Below are positions 1 through 8,476 of a stretch of DNA of 64,000 nt, piece by piece. The translations under genes and the position numbers were made by a program. Each line of letters starts with the position of its first letter. Positions within the stretch are counted from its first letter, which is position 1. The notes beneath the pieces were generated by a model. The model was given only the letters and a program-made list of their open reading frames with translations. It searched no databases and was not told where the DNA came from. Origin of the DNA: Phytohabitans sp037414955. Lineage in GTDB: Bacteria; Actinomycetota; Actinomycetes; Mycobacteriales; Micromonosporaceae. The DNA is taken from assembly GCA_037414955.1 (NCBI GenBank), contig JBBEWH010000138.1:1-64000 (forward strand), written 5' to 3'.

Positions 1-158
1 CTCCGGTGTCAGGTTTTTCTTGGTCGATGAACCCTTTACCGGAGACCTCGTCACATATCGATCACCGACACGCCGGCCACACCATCAGCCCAGGCCACGG
101 CGGCACGGCACTTCGAGACACGCCCTAGCCCCCCACCCCCGTACCCCACCCCCAGCCC
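1..158. other. Non-coding left edge
   Basis: I see no convincing gene here. The short open frames are proline/arginine-rich and overlap on both strands, as expected by chance in GC-rich DNA. Confidence 0.5.
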
Positions 159-223
159 CGCCGATCAAGGGCTTGGGCACGTGGTTTGATCTCCGATCCG
201 CGTGCCCGAGCCCTTGATCGGCG
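159..223. repeat. Hairpin repeat, family C, copy 1
   Basis: Arms of 23 bp at 159-181 and 201-223 pair with one mismatch around a 19-base loop. The core arm reads CCGATCAAGGGCTTGGGCACG. An inverted copy lies at 684-746, including the loop and an extra flanking TCGATCAAGG, so the two are related as a unit. Function is unknown; a terminator or REP-like element is possible. Confidence 0.8.
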
Positions 224-274
224 CGCGTTTCCTTGATCGACGCGCGACTACTGGGAAGGCCGTGGCCTTCTGGT

Positions 275-334
275 GATCGTTGTCCCAAAAACTCAATTCA
301 CGCGGCGTTTCGTTGAGGTTTTGGGACAACGATC
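275..334. repeat. Hairpin repeat, family D
   Basis: A 22-bp arm at 275-296 (GATCGTTGTCCCAAAA core) pairs with 313-334 with one mismatch around a 16-base loop. It lies between the two inverted family C hairpins. It could form a strong stem-loop in either transcript; no gene ends at it inside the window. Confidence 0.8.
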
Positions 335-451
335 AAGCCCGCCGCCCCTTTCGTGGAGGTTCGGCACATGATCCGGAAACGCCCCCTGCTGTAGGCCCGG
401 CGGCGCCCGCAGCCCGCGCCACCACCCGCAGCCCACGCCGTCCCCTAGGGC

Positions 452-559
452 CAGCCCGGCCAGCCCAGACAGCCCGGCCAGCCCAGACAGCCCGGCCAGC
501 CCAGACAGCCCGGCCAGCCCAGAGAGCCCGGCAAGCCCGGACGGCCCGGCAAGCCCGCG
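452..559. repeat. 18-bp tandem repeat array
   Basis: Four identical 18-bp units (CAGCCCGGCCAGCCCAGA) at 452-523 are followed by two diverged units to 559. The array is direct, with no spacers, and the open frames across it are low-complexity, so I treat it as non-coding minisatellite-type DNA. Confidence 0.85.
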
Positions 560-605
560 CCGCCACTCGAGCCCAGCCCGCGCCAGCACCCGGCGAGCCC
601 GCGCA

Positions 606-660
606 GACGAGCGACGAGCGACGAGCGACGAGCGACGAGCGACGAGCGACGAGCGACGAG
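606..660. repeat. 7-bp tandem repeat array
   Basis: GACGAGC is repeated almost eight times without interruption. The 7-bp period shifts the reading frame at each unit, arguing against a coding role. Arrays like this are prone to slippage and vary between strains. Confidence 0.9.
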
Positions 661-683
661 GAAGTCGATCAAGGAGATGTGCC

Positions 684-746
684 TCGATCAAGGGCAAAGG
701 CACGCGGATCGGAGATCAAAGCACGTGCCCAAGCCCTTGATCGGCG
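684..746. repeat. Hairpin repeat, family C, copy 2 (inverted)
   Basis: The arms at 684-704 and 724-744 pair with two mismatches. The copy is in opposite orientation to the one at 159-223, so together they bracket the family D hairpin and both tandem arrays. Confidence 0.8.
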
Positions 747-804
747 GACAGGGAGTTGATCTCGTCTTCATCAGATCTGGATCATCCCGCAGTAGCGTCG
801 GTGG

Positions 805-1371
805 ATGTTCGACGAGGTCATTGCGGATGCGGGGCAGGTCATTGGCTCCGGGCTGCCGGCAGCGGCGCTGCTCGCCGGCTTGGCTGGAGCGCTGCTCGGC
901 TACCAGCGGCTCGCCGGCCTGACGGGCTGGCCGCGCTGGGCGACGCTCGGCCTGCTGGCGTCGGTGGTGCCAATCGTCGCGCTCACCGCGGTGCCGACCG
1001 GCCCGCTCGTGCCCGGATCCGCGGCGGCGGAGCGGTTGCGCGGCTTCTTCGACGCGGTGCGCTACCTGCCCTGGCCGGACCTGCGCGAACTGGGCAGCTA
1101 CGCGGAAGGCCGGGCCAACGTCGCGCTGTTCGTGCCGGCCGCCTTCTTCCTGACCGTCGCCTGCCGGCGCGCCTGGCCGGCGGTGCTCCTCGGCCCGGCC
1201 CTGTCCCTGACGATCGAGTGCGGGCAGGCGTTCGACGCGTGGCGCAGCCTGGATCCGATGGACCTCGTACACAACAGCGTGGGGGCGTGGCTCGGCGCAC
1301 TGGCGGGGATCGCGGTCCTGCTGGTGCGCTTCGGTGCCGGCCTCGTCTACGACCATCGTCACGCACAGTAG
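805..1371 (+). CDS. VanZ-like family membrane protein
   Basis: This 188-residue protein has about four hydrophobic segments (roughly residues 16-33, 46-64, 106-135 and 160-178). It carries the VanZ-family signature: N105 followed by FxP (109-111), a segment with S134, E138 and Q141, then D150, D153, N157 and GxxxG (160-164). VanZ proteins are small integral membrane proteins; some confer low-level teicoplanin resistance, but most chromosomal homologues have no known role. There is no van cluster nearby, so I make no resistance claim. It is a monocistronic-looking gene, with 287 bp and a palindromic repeat before the next gene. The ATG start is preceded only by a weak GGTGG. Confidence 0.7.
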   Translation: MFDEVIADAGQVIGSGLPAAALLAGLAGALLGYQRLAGLTGWPRWATLGLLASVVPIVALTAVPTGPLVPGSAAAERLRGFFDAVRYLPWPDLRELGSYAEGRANVALFVPAAFFLTVACRRAWPAVLLGPALSLTIECGQAFDAWRSLDPMDLVHNSVGAWLGALAGIAVLLVRFGAGLVYDHRHAQ

Positions 1372-1533
1372 TAACGCCATACTCGTCCGAACGTACTATT
1401 TCCTGCCTTACCCCCTTGTAAGCCTATTTACCGGCACGTAGCGTTACCGAACACAAGGACCACGGCCTGGGGAAACAGCGGGCCGCGGGCCCGGACTTCC
1501 CCCGGCCGGGCCCGCGGTTCTGCACCTCACCCC

Positions 1534-1589
1534 CATGATCAAGGCGTCCCTCACGTCGTTCTAACGACTTGAGGGACGCCTTGATCATG
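1534..1589. repeat. Family A palindromic repeat 1
   Basis: A near-perfect inverted repeat with outer arm CATGATCAAGGCGTCC and central loop TTCTAA. It lies between two co-directional genes, after the VanZ-like gene and about 70 bp before the next start. It may terminate the former. Confidence 0.9.
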
Positions 1590-1658
1590 AAAGGGGCGAA
1601 GGACGCATACACGACACACGCGTTGACAACGCTCCGTATCTCTGGGATTCCAGAGGGT

Positions 1659-2732
1659 ATGACCGAGTTAGCGGCCCTTGAGGTGCCGCAGCGAAAGAAG
1701 CCCACCGGATGGCGGGAACTCGTGGTGGCGCGCGCCACCTATCTGGACGCGCAGCTCCGCGCCATCCCCGGGGTCGAAGAGGCCCTTCCGGTGGCCCGCG
1801 CCGTCCAGGCACACCTGCACGCAGCCGTCAAGGCGGCGACCCTGCACCCGTGGGGGTGGGCCCGTTTCCGCGACTGGTGGACCGGCGCGCTCGTCGATGC
1901 CGCGTGGCTCAACCTCCACAACGCCGAACTGCTGTTGATCTCTCTCCAGAGCGAGCACGAGCTGTCCGCGAGCCGGGAAGCGGTGATGGCGCTGGTGGAG
2001 AAGACGCTCACGCCGAAGGACCGCCGCCGGGCGGACGCGAAACGCCGGCTCTGCGACGAGTGGCGGCCGGACACCAAGGTCGGCGACGCCGAGCGGGCGG
2101 CGTACCGGGCCGCGTTGAACTGGGCGTTCGTGGCCAGCGACGAGCAGTACACCCGGGTGCGCAGCCTGCGCAACCTCATCCACACGACCACGCTGGGGCT
2201 CTTCGTCCTCGTGGCCCTGCTGGCCGCGCTCGGGTTCTGGCAGCCCGCGCTCCTCGACCTGTGCTTCGAGGGCCAGTGCCCGACGAGCCAGGGCCAGCCG
2301 AACGGCCCGGACGTCGCGCTCGTGCTGGGGCTCGGGTTGCTCGGCGGCGCGCTCGCCGCGATGGTCGCCATCCGCGGCATCCGCGGCACGTCCACGCCGT
2401 ACGGGGTGCCGGTCGCGCTCGCGTTGCTCAAGCTGCCCGCCGGCGCGCTCGTCTCGCTCGTCGGCCTCCTGCTGATCGCCGGCGGATTCCTTCCTGGACT
2501 GTCCGCACTGGACAGCTCGCAGCAGATCGTCGGGTACGCCGTCGTGCTGGGCTACGCGCAGCAGCTCGTCACGCGGCTCGTCGACAAGCAGGCGCAGGAC
2601 GTGCTCGGCAGGGTGCCGAGTTCGGAGCCGATGACCCCGCCGCGCGATTCCAAGGAGGAGGACCAGTGGCCCGCGCCGGAACCGGCCACCGAGCGCCCCC
2701 GCACGTCCGACCCCGTCCCCACCACCCTCTAA
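1659..2732 (+). CDS. Membrane protein of unknown function
   Basis: I do not recognise a family. The 357-residue product has a long soluble, Arg-rich N-terminal half (about 1-185) and a membrane C-terminal half with about four hydrophobic segments (near 187-208, 227-246, 256-285 and 295-312), ending in a charged, proline-rich tail. Codon use resembles its neighbours. I placed the start at the ATG at 1659, preceded by AGAGGG. An in-frame TTG upstream lies inside the palindromic repeat and would add only repeat-derived residues. A convergent palindrome follows its stop. Confidence 0.65.
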   Translation: MTELAALEVPQRKKPTGWRELVVARATYLDAQLRAIPGVEEALPVARAVQAHLHAAVKAATLHPWGWARFRDWWTGALVDAAWLNLHNAELLLISLQSEHELSASREAVMALVEKTLTPKDRRRADAKRRLCDEWRPDTKVGDAERAAYRAALNWAFVASDEQYTRVRSLRNLIHTTTLGLFVLVALLAALGFWQPALLDLCFEGQCPTSQGQPNGPDVALVLGLGLLGGALAAMVAIRGIRGTSTPYGVPVALALLKLPAGALVSLVGLLLIAGGFLPGLSALDSSQQIVGYAVVLGYAQQLVTRLVDKQAQDVLGRVPSSEPMTPPRDSKEEDQWPAPEPATERPRTSDPVPTTL

Positions 2733-2734
2733 CA

Positions 2735-2770
2735 CATGATCAGGGCGTCCCGCGGGACGCCCTGATCACG
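2735..2770. repeat. Family A palindromic repeat 2 (short, loopless)
   Basis: The two outer arms (CATGATCAGGGCGTCC and its complement) meet almost directly without the usual inner arm and loop, giving a 36-bp minimal palindrome between convergent gene ends. Likely bidirectional terminator. Confidence 0.85.
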
Positions 2771-2776
2771 AAAGAG

Positions 2777-3436
2777 TCAGGCGCCGTAGGAGGACCAGCC
2801 GCGGTCGGGGAAGCCGGCCGCGTCGGCGACCCGGGCGGAGGCGAGGTTGTCCGGCGCGTGCTGGTACGTCGGCACCGCGCCCTCGTCGAGGATGCGGCGC
2901 GCCGCCTGCGCGACCAGCCGCCGGGCCAGCCCGCGCCCCCGGGCCTCCTCCTCGGTGCCGACGGCGATCTCGTGGCCGTACGGGTCGTGCCGCTTGATGC
3001 CCACGCCCGCCACGTAGGCGCCCGTTCGCGGGGAACGCACGATGAGCACCTCGCCGCCGAACGGCCGCAACCACTCCGGCACCGTCGGGTCGTCGTACGC
3101 CACCCACTCCCCCGCGTCCGCCAGCGCGGCGGGCGCGAGACTGTACCGGAACACGCCGGTGTAGACGCGGCGGTCGGCGGCCAGCCCGACCGCGTCGGGC
3201 AGTTTGGCCAGCAGGTCGGCGAGCGGCAGGTCGCCGAGCGCCCGCGTGGCGGGAGCGCGGGGCGGCGGCACGGAGAGCACCGTGCCGCTGGGCGCGCCTA
3301 CGCCGACCAGCGGGTGCACGGCGCCGTCCCAGCCCGGCAGCGTGCGCCGCTCCGAGCCGACGACCGCCAGCGCTCGGCCCGCCGGCCACTGACCGAGCCA
3401 CGTCACCAGGTGGTGATACAGGCGCTTGTCGAGCAT
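2777..3436 (-). CDS. GNAT-family N-acetyltransferase
   Basis: A 219-residue protein whose C-terminal half is a GNAT fold. The acetyl-CoA pyrophosphate loop is RGRGLARRL (about 167-175), followed by the typical HAPDN-SARVA-GF segment (193-209), where GNAT enzymes show N-x-x-S-x-x-x-Y/A-x-x-x-GF. The N-terminal part (1-110) is less conserved and may bind the substrate. The acceptor cannot be predicted. I placed the start at the ATG at 3436, since upstream sequence in this frame runs into the neighbouring dehydrogenase gene on the same strand (56-bp gap), so the two may be co-transcribed. The gene converges on the preceding membrane-protein gene across a palindrome. Confidence 0.8.
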   Translation of the reverse strand: MLDKRLYHHLVTWLGQWPAGRALAVVGSERRTLPGWDGAVHPLVGVGAPSGTVLSVPPPRAPATRALGDLPLADLLAKLPDAVGLAADRRVYTGVFRYSLAPAALADAGEWVAYDDPTVPEWLRPFGGEVLIVRSPRTGAYVAGVGIKRHDPYGHEIAVGTEEEARGRGLARRLVAQAARRILDEGAVPTYQHAPDNLASARVADAAGFPDRGWSSYGA

Positions 3437-3491
3437 CGCCCCGAACCCTACCTGTCGTGTCGTGTCCCGGGGGTGACGGTGGTGACAATGG

Positions 3492-6400
3492 TCACGCGGC
3501 GGAAGCCCGCACCAGGGTGCGGATCTGCCGCAGCAGCACGGACAGCGCGGCGAGGTCGGCCCGCGAGTCGGCGAACTCGCCGATCGCGTTCCGGGTGCGG
3601 CTGATCGTGGCCGCGTTCGCCTCTTCCCACATCCGCACCCGCCGGATCGGAGACGCGTCCGAGGGCGTCCCGGTGAGCACCTCCGCGGTGAGCGCGGCCA
3701 GCGCGGCGTACAGGTCGTAGCGCAGCGCCATCCGGGCCAGCGTCTGCCACCGGTCGTTGCGCGGTAGCAGCGAGATCTTCGACAGCAGGTCGTCGACCCG
3801 GAACTCATCGGACAGTACGAAGTAGACCGACGCGACCTCGCCCACGTTCCGGCCGATCGCGGTCGCGGTCTCGACCACGTCGAGCAGGCCGAAGCCGTAC
3901 ACCAGTCGGGTGGTGCGCACCGCGATGTCGTCGGGCAGGCCGCGGGACACGAGGGCCGCGACGTGCGCCCGCACGGTCTCCTGCTCGGTGCCGTGGAACA
4001 GGGTTTCGACGCGGGCCAACAGCTCGGCCACGCCGGGCCGCAGGCGGGCGATCTCGCCGGGCACGTCGAGCGGGGAACGCCGGGACGTGACCAGCCACCG
4101 CACGGCCCGGTCGAGCAGCCGCCGGCTCTCCAGGTAGACGATGGTCTGCGCGGCGGCCGGCACCTGGTTGTCCAGGGCCTCCACCGCCGCCCACAGGTCG
4201 GGCAGGCCGAACACGTCGCGCACCACCACGTACGCGCGGACGACGTCGGCGGCGGACGCCCCGGTCTCCTCGACGGCACGGAACACAAAGGACGTGCCGC
4301 CGCGGTTGACGACCTCGTTGACGAGCTGGGTGGCCACGATCTCGCGACGCAGCCGGTGGCCGGCCATCTGTTCGGCATACCGCTCGCGCAGCGGAGTCGG
4401 GAAGTAGTCGGCCAGCACGGCGGCCGTCCACGGCTCGTCGGGCAACCGGTCCGCGAGCACCTCGCGCTCCAGCGCGATCTTCACGTACGCGAGCAGCACC
4501 GCGAACTCCGGTGTGGTGAGCCCGTCCTGCCGCGTCTCCAGCTCCTCGTCGGTGGGCAGCCCTTCCAGCCGGCGGTCCAGTCCGGCCCGCTTCTCCAACT
4601 CGGACAGCATCCGCCGGTGCACGGGCAGCAGCGACGACGACTGCACGCGAGAGTTGGCGAGCGCCCACGCCTGGTCGTAGTTGTCGCGCAGCACCAGCGC
4701 GCCGACCTCGTCGGTCATCGCGACCAGCAGCGCGTTGCGGTCCTGGATGGACAGCTCGGTCTCGGCCAGCAGGATCTTGATGTTGACCTCGTGGTCGGAG
4801 CAGTCCACGCCGGCCGAGTTGTCGATGAAGTCGGTGTAGATGTGCCCGCCGCGCAGGGTGAACTCGACCCGGCCGCGCTGCGTGAGGCCGAGGTTGCCGC
4901 CTTCGCCCACCACCCGGCAGCGCAACTCGGCGCCGTCGACCCGGATCGCGTCGTTGGCCTTGTCACCGACGTCCGCATGGGACTCCGCGGCCGCCTTGAC
5001 GTACGTGCCGATCCCGCCGTTCCACAGGAGATCGACGGGCGCCAGCAGGATCGCCCGCATCAGCTCCGCGGGCGACATCGCGGTGATTTCGCCGTCGAGG
5101 CCCAGCGCCGCGCGCATCTGCGGCGTGATCGGGATGGATTTGGCGGTACGCGAAAACACGCCACCGCCGTCCGAGATGCGCGTCGCGTCGTAGTCGGCCC
5201 AGGACGAGCGCGGCAGCTCGAAGAGTCGCTGCCGCTCCACATAGGACGTCTCGGGGTCGGGTGACGGGTCGACGAAGATGTGCCGGTGGTCGAACGCCGC
5301 GACCAGTCTGATGTGGCGGGACAGCAGCATGCCGTTGCCGAACACGTCGCCGGACATGTCCCCGACCCCGACGACCGTGAAGTCCTCGGACTGAGTGTCC
5401 AGCTCCAACTCTCTGAAGTGACGCTTCACCGATTCCCAGGCGCCGCGGGCGGTGATGCCCATCTTCTTGTGGTCGTAGCCCGCCGAGCCGCCGGACGCGA
5501 ACGCGTCGCCCAGCCAGAAGTTGCGCGCCACGGAGATCTCGTTGGCGTAGTCGGAGAACGTCGCGGTGCCCTTGTCTGCGGCCACCACCAGGTACGGATC
5601 GTCGCCGTCGTGCCGCACCACGTCGCGCGGCGGCACGACGCTGCCGCTGACGAGGTTGTCCGTGACGTCGAGCAACGCGCCGATGAACCGCCGGTAGCAG
5701 ATGACGGCTTCCTCGCGGTCGCCCGGTTTCTGCTTGAGGACGAACCCGCCCTTCGCCCCCACCGGCACGATGACCGCGTTCTTCACCATCTGCGCTTTGA
5801 CGAGGCCCAGCACCTCGGTGCGGAAGTCTTCCGGCCGGTCGGACCAGCGCAGCCCGCCGCGCGCCACCGGGCCGAAGCGCAGGTGGACGCCCTCGAAGCG
5901 CGGCGAGTACACGAAGATCTCGTACTTCGGGCGGGGCGCCGGCAGGTCCGGGATCGCCTGCGGGTCCAGCTTGAAGGCCACATAGGACTTCGGCCGGCCG
6001 TCGGTGCCGCGCTGGAAGAAGCTGGTGCGCAGGGTCGCCTGGATCAGCGTCAGGTAGGAGCGGAGAATGCGGTCCTGATCCAGGCTGGCGACGTCGTCGA
6101 GGCGCTGCCGGATCTCCGCGATCAGCTCCTCCGTGCGCGTCTCGCGGTCCCGGTACCCGGGGGAGAACCGGGCCTCGAAGAGCCGTACCAGCAGCGCGGC
6201 GATCGCCGGGTACGCGACGAACGTCGACTCCATGTAGGACTGTGAGTACACCGCGCCGGTCTGGCGCAGATACTTCGCGTACGCCCGGAGCAGCACCACC
6301 TGCCGCCAGGTCAGCCCGGCGCGCAGCACCAGCTCGTTGAAGCGGTCGACCTCGGCCTCGCCCCGCCACGCCGCCGCGAACGCGTTCTCCACGTGCGGGC

Positions 6401-8360
6401 GCACCTCGTGGAGCGCCCGGTGCGCCTCGGGCAACCGCAGCCCGAAGTCGTACAGGTAGATGGTGCCGTCGGTGCGGCTCACCTCGAACGGTCGCTCGTC
6501 GAGCGCGCGCACGCCGAGGGAGTGCAGCACCGGCAGGACGGCGGAGAGCATCATCGGCTCGCCGTACCGGTAGATCTTGAAGCGGACGTCCGCGTCCCCG
6601 CGGTGGAAGAGGTGCATCTCCAGCTGGCCCGGCTCGTCGAGCAGCTCCAGCTTCGCGAGGTCCTTGACCGCCTCGAACGGCGCGTACTCGTCCTTGTACG
6701 CCTCCGGGAACGCGTCCCCGTACCGGCGGTAGAGCTGCTTGGCCTGCTCGTCGCCGAGCTTGCGCTCGAGCACCAGCCGGAAGTCGTCGGACCAGAGCCG
6801 GGTCGCGTCCGCGAGCCGCTCGGCGAGCGCGTCGACGTCGACCGGTCCCGGCGGGTTCGCCGGGTCGGTGCGCACGATGAACTGCACCCGCGCCAGCGTC
6901 GACTCGGTGACCCGGGTGGTGTAGTCGACACCGATCCCGTTCAGCTCGGCGAGCAGGATCTCCTGCATCCGCAGCCGGTTCTGCGTGGTGAACCGGTCGC
7001 GGGGCAGGTAGATGAGGCAGGAGATGAACCGCCCGTACCCGTCGCGGCGAAGGAAGAGGCGGAGCTGGCGCCGCCCGGCCATGCGCAACACGCCGATCAC
7101 CGCGTGGTACAGGTCGTCGGTCTTGATCTGGAAGAGCTCGTCGCGCGGGTAGGTCTCCAGGATCTGCAGCAGGTCCTTGCCGGAGTGGCTGCGCCGCGAC
7201 AGGCCGGACCGCTCCAGCACCTCGGCGACCTTGCGCTTGACCACCGGCAGCTCGCGCACGCTGGTCCGGTACGCCGCGCCGGAGAACAGCCCGAGGAACC
7301 GCCGCTCGCCGATCACCTCGCCGTCCGCGTCGAAGACCTTGATCCCGATGTAGTCCAGATAGGCGGACCGGTGCACGGTCGCCCGGGAGTTCGCCTTGGT
7401 GATGATCAGCAGGCGCTTCTCCAGCACCTTTTCGTACGCCTCGGGCGACATCGACGACAGCACCCGCGGCGCGCTCTGATCCTGCCGCAGGATGCCCAGC
7501 CCGGTGCCCATCACGGCGCGCAGTAGCTTCTCGCCCTCCGCGCCGCCGTCCTCCAGCCGGTACTCGCGGTAGCCGAGGAACGTGAAGTGGTCGTCGGCCA
7601 GCCAGCGCAACAGGTCGACGGAGTCCGTGATGTCCTTTTCCGGCACCGGTGGCCGGTCGGGCGTGTTGCGCGCGGCGGCCAGCTCGTCGGCGATCACGAG
7701 CGCCTTGCGGCGCATCTTCGGCCAGTCTTCGACCGCCTCGCGCACGTCCGTCAGCACCCGGTGCAGCTCACCCCGGAGCTGATCGCGGTCGGCCGGGTCG
7801 CGCACCGGGTCGATCTCGATGTGCATCCAGCTCTCGACCAGGTCGCCCTCGATCGCGTCGTCGGCCTCGACCTCGGCGGCCACCTCGGACAGTTTGCCCA
7901 GCGGCTCACGGCGCACCACGATCTGCGGGTGCACGAGCAGGTGCACGTCGAGGTGGTGGGCGGTGAGCAGCGCGGTCACCGAGTCGACCAGGAACGGCAT
8001 GTCGTCGGCCACGATCTGGACCACCGTGTGGTGGTCCTCCGGGCCGGGCTCGCTGATGCGCAGCTTGAGCTCGCCCGGCACCCGCTGCTCGGCCAGCGCC
8101 CGGTGGCTACGGGCGGCCGCCAGCATCTCGGCGGATGTGTAGCCGACCAGCTCCTCGTCGGGAGCGAACCGCCAGTACCGGTCGACCAGCGCCGCGGACT
8201 CCTGGTCGCCGCCGGCGAGCGCGACCGCCTGCGCGACCAGCCGCTCGGTGCTCGGCACCGGCTCCTCGATCTCGGCGTCTTCGACCTCATCGGGGGACAA
8301 CTGGTCGTCGAGAAGTTGATCCTCGAGAAGCTCAGCGGCCTTACCCGGACGCCCGATCAT
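3492..8360 (-). CDS. gdh: NAD-specific glutamate dehydrogenase (large type)
   Basis: This 1,622-residue enzyme belongs to the giant (about 180 kDa per subunit) NAD-glutamate dehydrogenase class. It catalyses reversible oxidative deamination of glutamate to 2-oxoglutarate and ammonium in the cytoplasm. The length matches the class. The N-terminal third is the regulatory region, with an ACT-like part. The central catalytic domain has the glycine-rich, lysine-containing VPVGAKGGFVLK segment (near residue 868) and a GVGDMSGDVFGNG dinucleotide-binding region, followed by the C-terminal helical part. The ATG at 8360 is preceded by a good GGAGGAG ribosome site. An alternative start 84 bases upstream lacks one. 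In related actinobacteria this enzyme is controlled by GarA-type FHA proteins; none is encoded here. Confidence 0.95.
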   Translation of the reverse strand: MIGRPGKAAELLEDQLLDDQLSPDEVEDAEIEEPVPSTERLVAQAVALAGGDQESAALVDRYWRFAPDEELVGYTSAEMLAAARSHRALAEQRVPGELKLRISEPGPEDHHTVVQIVADDMPFLVDSVTALLTAHHLDVHLLVHPQIVVRREPLGKLSEVAAEVEADDAIEGDLVESWMHIEIDPVRDPADRDQLRGELHRVLTDVREAVEDWPKMRRKALVIADELAAARNTPDRPPVPEKDITDSVDLLRWLADDHFTFLGYREYRLEDGGAEGEKLLRAVMGTGLGILRQDQSAPRVLSSMSPEAYEKVLEKRLLIITKANSRATVHRSAYLDYIGIKVFDADGEVIGERRFLGLFSGAAYRTSVRELPVVKRKVAEVLERSGLSRRSHSGKDLLQILETYPRDELFQIKTDDLYHAVIGVLRMAGRRQLRLFLRRDGYGRFISCLIYLPRDRFTTQNRLRMQEILLAELNGIGVDYTTRVTESTLARVQFIVRTDPANPPGPVDVDALAERLADATRLWSDDFRLVLERKLGDEQAKQLYRRYGDAFPEAYKDEYAPFEAVKDLAKLELLDEPGQLEMHLFHRGDADVRFKIYRYGEPMMLSAVLPVLHSLGVRALDERPFEVSRTDGTIYLYDFGLRLPEAHRALHEVRPHVENAFAAAWRGEAEVDRFNELVLRAGLTWRQVVLLRAYAKYLRQTGAVYSQSYMESTFVAYPAIAALLVRLFEARFSPGYRDRETRTEELIAEIRQRLDDVASLDQDRILRSYLTLIQATLRTSFFQRGTDGRPKSYVAFKLDPQAIPDLPAPRPKYEIFVYSPRFEGVHLRFGPVARGGLRWSDRPEDFRTEVLGLVKAQMVKNAVIVPVGAKGGFVLKQKPGDREEAVICYRRFIGALLDVTDNLVSGSVVPPRDVVRHDGDDPYLVVAADKGTATFSDYANEISVARNFWLGDAFASGGSAGYDHKKMGITARGAWESVKRHFRELELDTQSEDFTVVGVGDMSGDVFGNGMLLSRHIRLVAAFDHRHIFVDPSPDPETSYVERQRLFELPRSSWADYDATRISDGGGVFSRTAKSIPITPQMRAALGLDGEITAMSPAELMRAILLAPVDLLWNGGIGTYVKAAAESHADVGDKANDAIRVDGAELRCRVVGEGGNLGLTQRGRVEFTLRGGHIYTDFIDNSAGVDCSDHEVNIKILLAETELSIQDRNALLVAMTDEVGALVLRDNYDQAWALANSRVQSSSLLPVHRRMLSELEKRAGLDRRLEGLPTDEELETRQDGLTTPEFAVLLAYVKIALEREVLADRLPDEPWTAAVLADYFPTPLRERYAEQMAGHRLRREIVATQLVNEVVNRGGTSFVFRAVEETGASAADVVRAYVVVRDVFGLPDLWAAVEALDNQVPAAAQTIVYLESRRLLDRAVRWLVTSRRSPLDVPGEIARLRPGVAELLARVETLFHGTEQETVRAHVAALVSRGLPDDIAVRTTRLVYGFGLLDVVETATAIGRNVGEVASVYFVLSDEFRVDDLLSKISLLPRNDRWQTLARMALRYDLYAALAALTAEVLTGTPSDASPIRRVRMWEEANAATISRTRNAIGEFADSRADLAALSVLLRQIRTLVRASAA

Positions 8361-8476
8361 GGGTGCGCACTCCTCCCCCGGATCCCACACCGTTGTGGGC
8401 CGGCTCTCGCCTCCCACCCTAGTCTCCGGCTCGCGCGGGGGCACCGTCGAGAGTCCCGTTCCGCTACCGTCGGGGA

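Noticed and set aside
452..559. Regularly spaced direct repeats resembling a CRISPR array
   Set aside because: The 18-bp units are contiguous with no unique spacers, and there are no cas genes; it is a simple tandem array.
805..1371. Glycopeptide-resistance locus
   Set aside because: A VanZ-like fold alone is not evidence; no VanH, VanA or VanX genes are present.
1569..1658. Starts inside the palindromes giving proteins beginning MRDALIM or MKDALIM
   Set aside because: The same peptide recurs wherever a repeat precedes an open frame; it is translated repeat, and better starts with ribosome sites lie downstream.
3963..8444. Long open frames on the plus strand opposite the glutamate dehydrogenase gene
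   Set aside because: They are His/Arg/Val-rich, lack recognisable motifs, and follow from GC-biased third positions of the real gene.
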